From assembly GCA_910575665.1 (NCBI GenBank), contig CAJTFB010000005.1, forward strand, positions 1-64,000: a stretch of 64,000 bases of DNA. The letters are read 5' to 3'. How positions within the stretch are numbered: position 1 is the stretch's first letter; each line of letters begins with the position of its first letter. The position numbers were made by a program, and so were the translations under genes. Source of the DNA: Eubacteriaceae bacterium. Lineage in GTDB: Bacteria; Bacillota; Clostridia; Lachnospirales; Lachnospiraceae. The notes under the pieces were generated by a model. It saw only the letters and a program-made list of their open reading frames with translations. It ran no database searches and was not told the DNA's origin. Of the stretch, positions 59,833 to 64,000 are shown in pieces.

Positions 59833-61608
59833 ATGCCTATTTCAAGCAACAGCGTACACAACAATCAAAATCAGTCCGGCAGTATGAACACTGCCTCTGC
59901 CAAACGTACCTTTCGTTCCGGAGGAGGCACCATCACGGTGAGAGAAGGAGAGACCTTAAAAGGCGTCGTAAGCGATATTCACGGCAATGAGATCACCATC
60001 TCTATGGAAGACGGTTCTTCTTTTACGGGAAAACTTCCGGAAGCCTCCCAGTACTCCATTGGCCAAAAAGCGGCCTTCCAGATCACTGGGCTGGACGGCG
60101 GCACCATCTACATGAAGGCGATATCCCAGGCATATCTTCTGGGGATAGAGGACACCATTGAGCAGGCACTCGAAGAGGCAGGGCTCCCGAAAAGTCCAAG
60201 AAATCTTGAAATTGTCAGAAGCCTTCTCCTAAACCAGCAATCCATCAGCCGGGAAAATATTGCAGAATCCCTGCAACTGTGTGCCAAATACCCGAATGCG
60301 GATGTAAATTCTGTGATCACGATGAAACGGCTGGGCATGCCGATGGACATGGCAACCGTAACTCAGTTTGACCAGTACAACAAGCAGACACACCAGCTCT
60401 TGACTCGGATGGATGCCCTGGCAGACTCCATCAATGAACTTCTTACCGAACTCGCCAAAGAAAATCCATCCATCGCCCGGTATGCCACAGGGGAAGTGCT
60501 GGATATGATGCTGCAGTCCCTTCCCTCCTTAGAAGAACAGAATCTCACTGCCACACAGCTCCAGGCAAACCTTTCCGCAGCCCCGGGAGCCGAAACAGCA
60601 GAAGGTGCTGATCTTCTTCCCGGAGAAGAGAACCAGGAAATTCCTCCGGAAGCAACGGAAGAAAGCCAGGCTGCCGGACAAACTGCCACTTCACCTTTTG
60701 CTCGGATGAAGCAGCTTCTGAACGGTATTACCGACCGTGCCTCTTCTCCGGCGGGTGCAGAAGCAAAACCCACTGAGTTTATTCCAGAACAGACCGGCCA
60801 TCTGCTCACAGCGGAGGAACGCAGCGCCCTGTCTGATCTTCTGGGAAAATATACAGAAAATAAAGAACTCCTTACGGCTCTGGAAAAAGGAGATCTGACG
60901 GCAAGAGAACTGCTGACCAATATAAAAAACACCCTTACCACCCTTCCCGATGAAGAACTTCATCGGCTGGTGTCACAAAAGGCGTTCCAAAAGGTAATCA
61001 AAGGTCAGTTTTTATCCGGGTGGACGCTCTCTCCCGAGGGGCTGAAAGAAGAGGGAAGCATAGATACCCTCTACAACCGGATGCAGCAGCAGTTTTCCGA
61101 CCTCACGAACCTGAGCCGGATGTTTGCCACACGAAATTCCGGTGAACAGATCATCAACACCACCTCGGATCTACAGCAGAATCTTGCCTTTATGAAGATG
61201 TTGAACGAACAATTCGCCTATATGCAACTTCCACTGAAGTTATCCCAACAAAATGCCCACGGTGATCTCTATGTGATGACACGAAAAAACGCCCTGAAAA
61301 AATCCAAGGACAATCTCAAGGTTCTTCTTCACCTGGAGATGGATTCCTTAGGAACACTGGATATCCACATTACAAAAGATCACACCAGCATTTCCACTCA
61401 GTTTTATACCGCGAAAGAGACAGCACGAAAACTTCTAGAAAAAAATGTGGAATTATTAAAGGATGCCATCAACGAGCAGGGCTATAGCTTTACTTCCGAA
61501 TTTCTCGCCAAAGAAAAAGACATCGACCTGGTCCATGACTTTATAGAAAAGGATTCTCCGGCCCCGCCGGCAGCTGTCAAACGCTATAACTTCGACCTTA
61601 GAGCATAA
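59833..61608 (+). CDS. FliK-like flagellar hook-length control protein
   Basis: The 591-aa protein has an N-terminal low-complexity part, a small beta domain (E-G-E-T-L-K-G-V-V-S-D-I-H-G-N), helical repeats and an Ala/Glu/Pro-rich linker (about 240-290). A C-terminal domain of the FliK Flg_hook type is present: L-H-L-E-M-D-S-L-G-T-L-D-I-H-I, then a long helix and L-K-D-A-I-N-E-Q-G-Y-S-F. FliK-like proteins measure hook length and switch secretion through FlhB. It lies away from the visible flagellar genes. GGAG lies 8 nt before the ATG. The T-run of copy D overlaps its stop. Confidence 0.75.
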   Translation: MPISSNSVHNNQNQSGSMNTASAKRTFRSGGGTITVREGETLKGVVSDIHGNEITISMEDGSSFTGKLPEASQYSIGQKAAFQITGLDGGTIYMKAISQAYLLGIEDTIEQALEEAGLPKSPRNLEIVRSLLLNQQSISRENIAESLQLCAKYPNADVNSVITMKRLGMPMDMATVTQFDQYNKQTHQLLTRMDALADSINELLTELAKENPSIARYATGEVLDMMLQSLPSLEEQNLTATQLQANLSAAPGAETAEGADLLPGEENQEIPPEATEESQAAGQTATSPFARMKQLLNGITDRASSPAGAEAKPTEFIPEQTGHLLTAEERSALSDLLGKYTENKELLTALEKGDLTARELLTNIKNTLTTLPDEELHRLVSQKAFQKVIKGQFLSGWTLSPEGLKEEGSIDTLYNRMQQQFSDLTNLSRMFATRNSGEQIINTTSDLQQNLAFMKMLNEQFAYMQLPLKLSQQNAHGDLYVMTRKNALKKSKDNLKVLLHLEMDSLGTLDIHITKDHTSISTQFYTAKETARKLLEKNVELLKDAINEQGYSFTSEFLAKEKDIDLVHDFIEKDSPAPPAAVKRYNFDLRA

Positions 61609-61725
61609 AAAAAGGGCTGACTGAAAATCGCAGCCCTCTGGAGAATCAGCAAAGCTGATTCTCCGCTCCGCAAACAAAGAACCTTACTGCCTGGAGAATA
61701 AGGGCGGACTAAAATCACAGCCCTT
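61607..61725 (-). terminator. Two-hairpin 3'-end module, copy D (after the MATE gene)
   Basis: On the minus strand an AAGGG.../...CCCTT hairpin (61700-61725, loop TGATTTTAGTC) is followed by a linker. The linker contains GGTTCT and TTTGCGGAG, as in copy A. A perfect 11-bp stem (61640-61650 with 61654-61664) and the AGGGCTG/CAGCCCT hairpin with loop CGATTTTCAGT then lead into T7 at 61607-61613. It starts 8 nt after the MATE stop and ends at the fliK-like stop. Confidence 0.7.
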
Positions 61726-61732
61726 TAACCCC

Positions 61733-63094
61733 TTAGGATTTACTTCTCTTTAATATCTTTCCAAATAGACAGGCAAATAAAATACCACAGGTCAGCGCCG
61801 ATGTCACATCAGAGATCGGCTCCGCATAGTAAATAAACATCACATCTCCTGTCAGTTTCGGCAGGATGATCGCCAGCGGAATCAAAAGGATCACTTTTCG
61901 CAAAAGGGCGATAAAGAGCGATATCCTCGCCTGCCCCAGCGCAAGAAAAGTGGTCTGGCTAGACATCTGCACACCAAATACTAACATTCCACAGACAAAT
62001 ACCGGCAGAATCTTTTCTACCAGCGAGATCAGTTCCGAACTGTCTGTAAACATTCTGGCAAATATCCCCGGTATCGCCATGATCGATATGGTGAGCAGAA
62101 TGGTATAAGACATAACGATCCCCAGCATGGTAAAATACGTTTTCTTTACCCGTTCTATATTTCCAGCGCCAAAATTATAACTCATAATGGGCTGGACTCC
62201 CTGGGTAAACCCGCTGACCGGAATACTCACAAACTGCATCACACTCTGCATGATGGTCAGCGTTCCCACATACATGTCTCCACCATAACGCTGCAGACCA
62301 CTGTTCATCACGATAGAAATAAAACTCTCCGTCGCCTGCATGATAAAAGGCGCAACCCCAAGGGACATGATCTTTGCCACGATCTTTCCCCGTATTTTCA
62401 AATAATTCTTCCGAATTCCCATCGCCCGTTCTTTTCTCGTCAAAAATCGGAGAACCCAAACTGCACTGACAAACTGTGAGATCACCGTAGCAAGTGCTGC
62501 TCCACGAATTCCCATGCCAAACCCAAAGATAAACAGTGGATCCAGCGCGATATTCAGCACCGCTCCGATCAGCACTGACAGCATCGCCGTCCGGGAACAT
62601 CCCTGGGCTGTGATATAGGGATTCATCCCCAGTGAGATCTGCACAAAGAGCGTACCAAATATATAAATGGTCATATATTCATCTGCAAAAGGAAAGGTGG
62701 CGTCACTGGCTCCGATCAGGAACAAAACCGGTCTTTTTATGATAAAAAATAAAATCATTAAAAAAGCAGAAAAAACGAGAAGAAGGGAAAATCCATTTCC
62801 CAGGATCCGTTCCGCTTCCTCTTTCTTTCCTCTTCCCAGCGCAATGGCAGAGAGCGGGGCTCCGCCCGCTCCCACAAATGCGCTGAAGGCTGATATGATT
62901 ACGATCATGGGCAGCGCCAGCCCCACCCCGGTCAGAGCAGTTGCCCCCACTTCTGGAATATGACCGATATAAATCCGGTCTATGATATTGTACAAAAGAT
63001 TAATGATCTGAGCCACCAGGGTCGGAATCCCCATACTCATCATCAATCGAAACAGCGGGGCAGAGCCCAGTTTTTCTTCATTCGTCATAGTCAT
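61733..63094 (-). CDS. MATE-family multidrug/sodium exporter
   Basis: The 453-aa protein has 12 hydrophobic segments in two similar halves. It has the typical start R-L-M-M-S-M-G-I-P-T-L-V-A-Q-I-I-N-L-L-Y-N-I-I-D-R-I-Y-I-G-H-I and P-I-M-S-Y-N-F-G-A-G-N in the second half. It uses an ion gradient to export drugs or metabolites. Its ATG overlaps the leuS stop (TGATG), a coupled arrangement with no known functional reason. Confidence 0.93.
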   Translation of the reverse strand: MTMTNEEKLGSAPLFRLMMSMGIPTLVAQIINLLYNIIDRIYIGHIPEVGATALTGVGLALPMIVIISAFSAFVGAGGAPLSAIALGRGKKEEAERILGNGFSLLLVFSAFLMILFFIIKRPVLFLIGASDATFPFADEYMTIYIFGTLFVQISLGMNPYITAQGCSRTAMLSVLIGAVLNIALDPLFIFGFGMGIRGAALATVISQFVSAVWVLRFLTRKERAMGIRKNYLKIRGKIVAKIMSLGVAPFIMQATESFISIVMNSGLQRYGGDMYVGTLTIMQSVMQFVSIPVSGFTQGVQPIMSYNFGAGNIERVKKTYFTMLGIVMSYTILLTISIMAIPGIFARMFTDSSELISLVEKILPVFVCGMLVFGVQMSSQTTFLALGQARISLFIALLRKVILLIPLAIILPKLTGDVMFIYYAEPISDVTSALTCGILFACLFGKILKRSKS

Positions 63095-64000
63095 CAGCCT
63101 TTCACTACGATATTTATAATCCTTCCCGGCACATAGATTTCTTTTACGATATTCATACCGTCGATCTTTTCTGCCACCGCTTCTTTCCCAGCAGCAATCG
63201 CTGTATCCTTGTCAGCGTCGATGGCAAGTTTCACCGCAGCTCTCACCTTTCCGTTGACCTGGACAGCGATCTCCTGCATTTTTTCCACGGTCTTCTCTTC
63301 CTCATATTCCGGCCAGGAGTTTTCAAACAGATGCTTTTCGTATCCCATGATCTCCCAGAGCTCCTCCGTCATATGAGGCGCCACCGGATTCAACAGTTGA
63401 AGCAGCGTCCTAAAATCGTCTCTCGTCAGCTTCTCCGCTTTATAGAACTCATTGATTAGTGCCATCATCGCCGCGATCGCTGTATTGTATTTGAGTGTCT
63501 CAAAGTCATTGCTTACCTTTTTGATCGTCTGATGGATCTTCGTCTCCAGGTCTTTGGAATAGCCTTGCTCATCCACAACCATATCCTGAAGCTTCCACAC
63601 ACGGTCAAGAAAACGCCGGCAGCCCTTGACTCCGTCATCGGACCATGCCGCAGCCGCATCAAAAGTACCAATAAACATCTCATAAGTACGAAGGGTATCC
63701 GCACCATAAGTATTAACAATATCATCGGGATTTACTACATTTCCCCTGGATTTACTCATCTTCTCCCCATTTTCCCCAAGGATCATACCATGAGAAGTTC
63801 TTTTCTGATAAGGCTCCTTTGTAGGTACTACTCCCTGGTCATACAAAAACTTATGCCAGAAGCGGGAATACAGAAGATGAAGGGTTGTGTGCTCCATACC
63901 GCCGTTGTACCAGTCCACTGGAAGCCAATAATCCATCGCCTCGCGACTGGCCAGCGCCTCAGAGTTTTTCGGATCGATATATCTCAGGAAATACCAGGAA
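63094..64000 (-). CDS. leuS: Leucyl-tRNA synthetase, C-terminal part (continues beyond window)
   Basis: The visible 301 codons encode the catalytic end and anticodon-binding domain of Leu[11 protein letters not shown], then [17 protein letters not shown] and the [12 protein letters not shown] motif. The C-terminal domain ends with V-N-G-K-V-R-A and [15 protein letters not shown]. The frame is open to the right edge, so the N-terminal part lies outside. A Met at 63936 is internal and is not the start. Confidence 0.96.
   Translation of the reverse strand, partial: SWYFLRYIDPKNSEALASREAMDYWLPVDWYNGGMEHTTLHLLYSRFWHKFLYDQGVVPTKEPYQKRTSHGMILGENGEKMSKSRGNVVNPDDIVNTYGADTLRTYEMFIGTFDAAAAWSDDGVKGCRRFLDRVWKLQDMVVDEQGYSKDLETKIHQTIKKVSNDFETLKYNTAIAAMMALINEFYKAEKLTRDDFRTLLQLLNPVAPHMTEELWEIMGYEKHLFENSWPEYEEEKTVEKMQEIAVQVNGKVRAAVKLAIDADKDTAIAAGKEAVAEKIDGMNIVKEIYVPGRIINIVVKG

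Noticed and set aside
1-64000. tRNA, rRNA and CRISPR arrays
   Set aside because: I looked through the intergenic stretches and saw no cloverleaf with a T-loop, no rRNA segment and no regularly spaced repeat-spacer units.

Overview
The window looks like chromosomal DNA of a spore-forming or formerly spore-forming, motile, Gram-positive anaerobe of the Clostridia, most likely a Lachnospiraceae. The grounds are SpoVAD, YtaF, the SCIFF ranthipeptide with its radical SAM maturase, the mreB-flgF-flgG-flgJ order, LL-diaminopimelate aminotransferase (DapL), CDP-glycerol-type wall polymer synthases, and a DUF5716/DUF5717 locus that I know mainly from Lachnospiraceae. Base composition is moderate. I saw no tRNA, rRNA or CRISPR.

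Layout. 1-3016: one end of an integrative/conjugative element (DUF5348 protein, replication-initiator-like protein, small HTH protein, TrbC/VirB2-like pilin). It abuts, and appears to have split, a spoVAD gene (3'-truncated copy at 2992-3663). 3744-6736: secDF and tadA (minus). 6755-16119: a ten-gene Mrp/Mbh-type cation/proton antiporter operon with four NuoL/M/N-like subunits. 16141-19777: prmA, an ECF sigma factor and its membrane-anchored beta-propeller partner. 19934-25603 (minus): recD2, comFC, yvyF, glf and a GT2 glycosyltransferase. 25734-28764 (minus): mreB, flgF, flgG, flgJ. 28970-31063 (minus): a TIGR04086 membrane protein, the SCIFF precursor peptide (46 aa, found by reading the sequence) and its maturase. 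31184-32035: a PHP phosphoesterase. 32044-40965 (minus): a seven-gene operon from one strong promoter, made of five genes of unknown function (three-TM protein, giant DUF5717 protein, Hsp70/actin-like DUF5716 protein, TPR-like protein, coiled-coil/two-TM protein) followed by a CBS-domain protein and thiE. 41081-44300: ytaF and, divergently, a calcium-type P-ATPase.

44348-49978 is an accessory-looking patch: a 156-bp inverted-repeat element, a cut-off carbohydrate-binding-module gene, a two-component system and a lantibiotic-immunity-type ABC transporter. The transporter promoter carries four AAGG blocks at an exact 11-bp period. 50043-55816 (minus): three tandem CDP-glycerol glycerophosphotransferase paralogues, two of them fused to GT2 domains. 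56171-64000: DUF1002 protein, dapL, an SOS-boxed Y-family polymerase, a FliK-like protein, a MATE exporter and the 3' part of leuS.

The most promising little-described items are the DUF5716/DUF5717 locus, a recurring 3'-end module in which two hairpins flank a conserved linker (three copies plus one truncated, all reading on the minus strand after minus-strand genes), the spoVAD-integrated element, and the stand-alone antiporter complex with four ion-pumping subunits.
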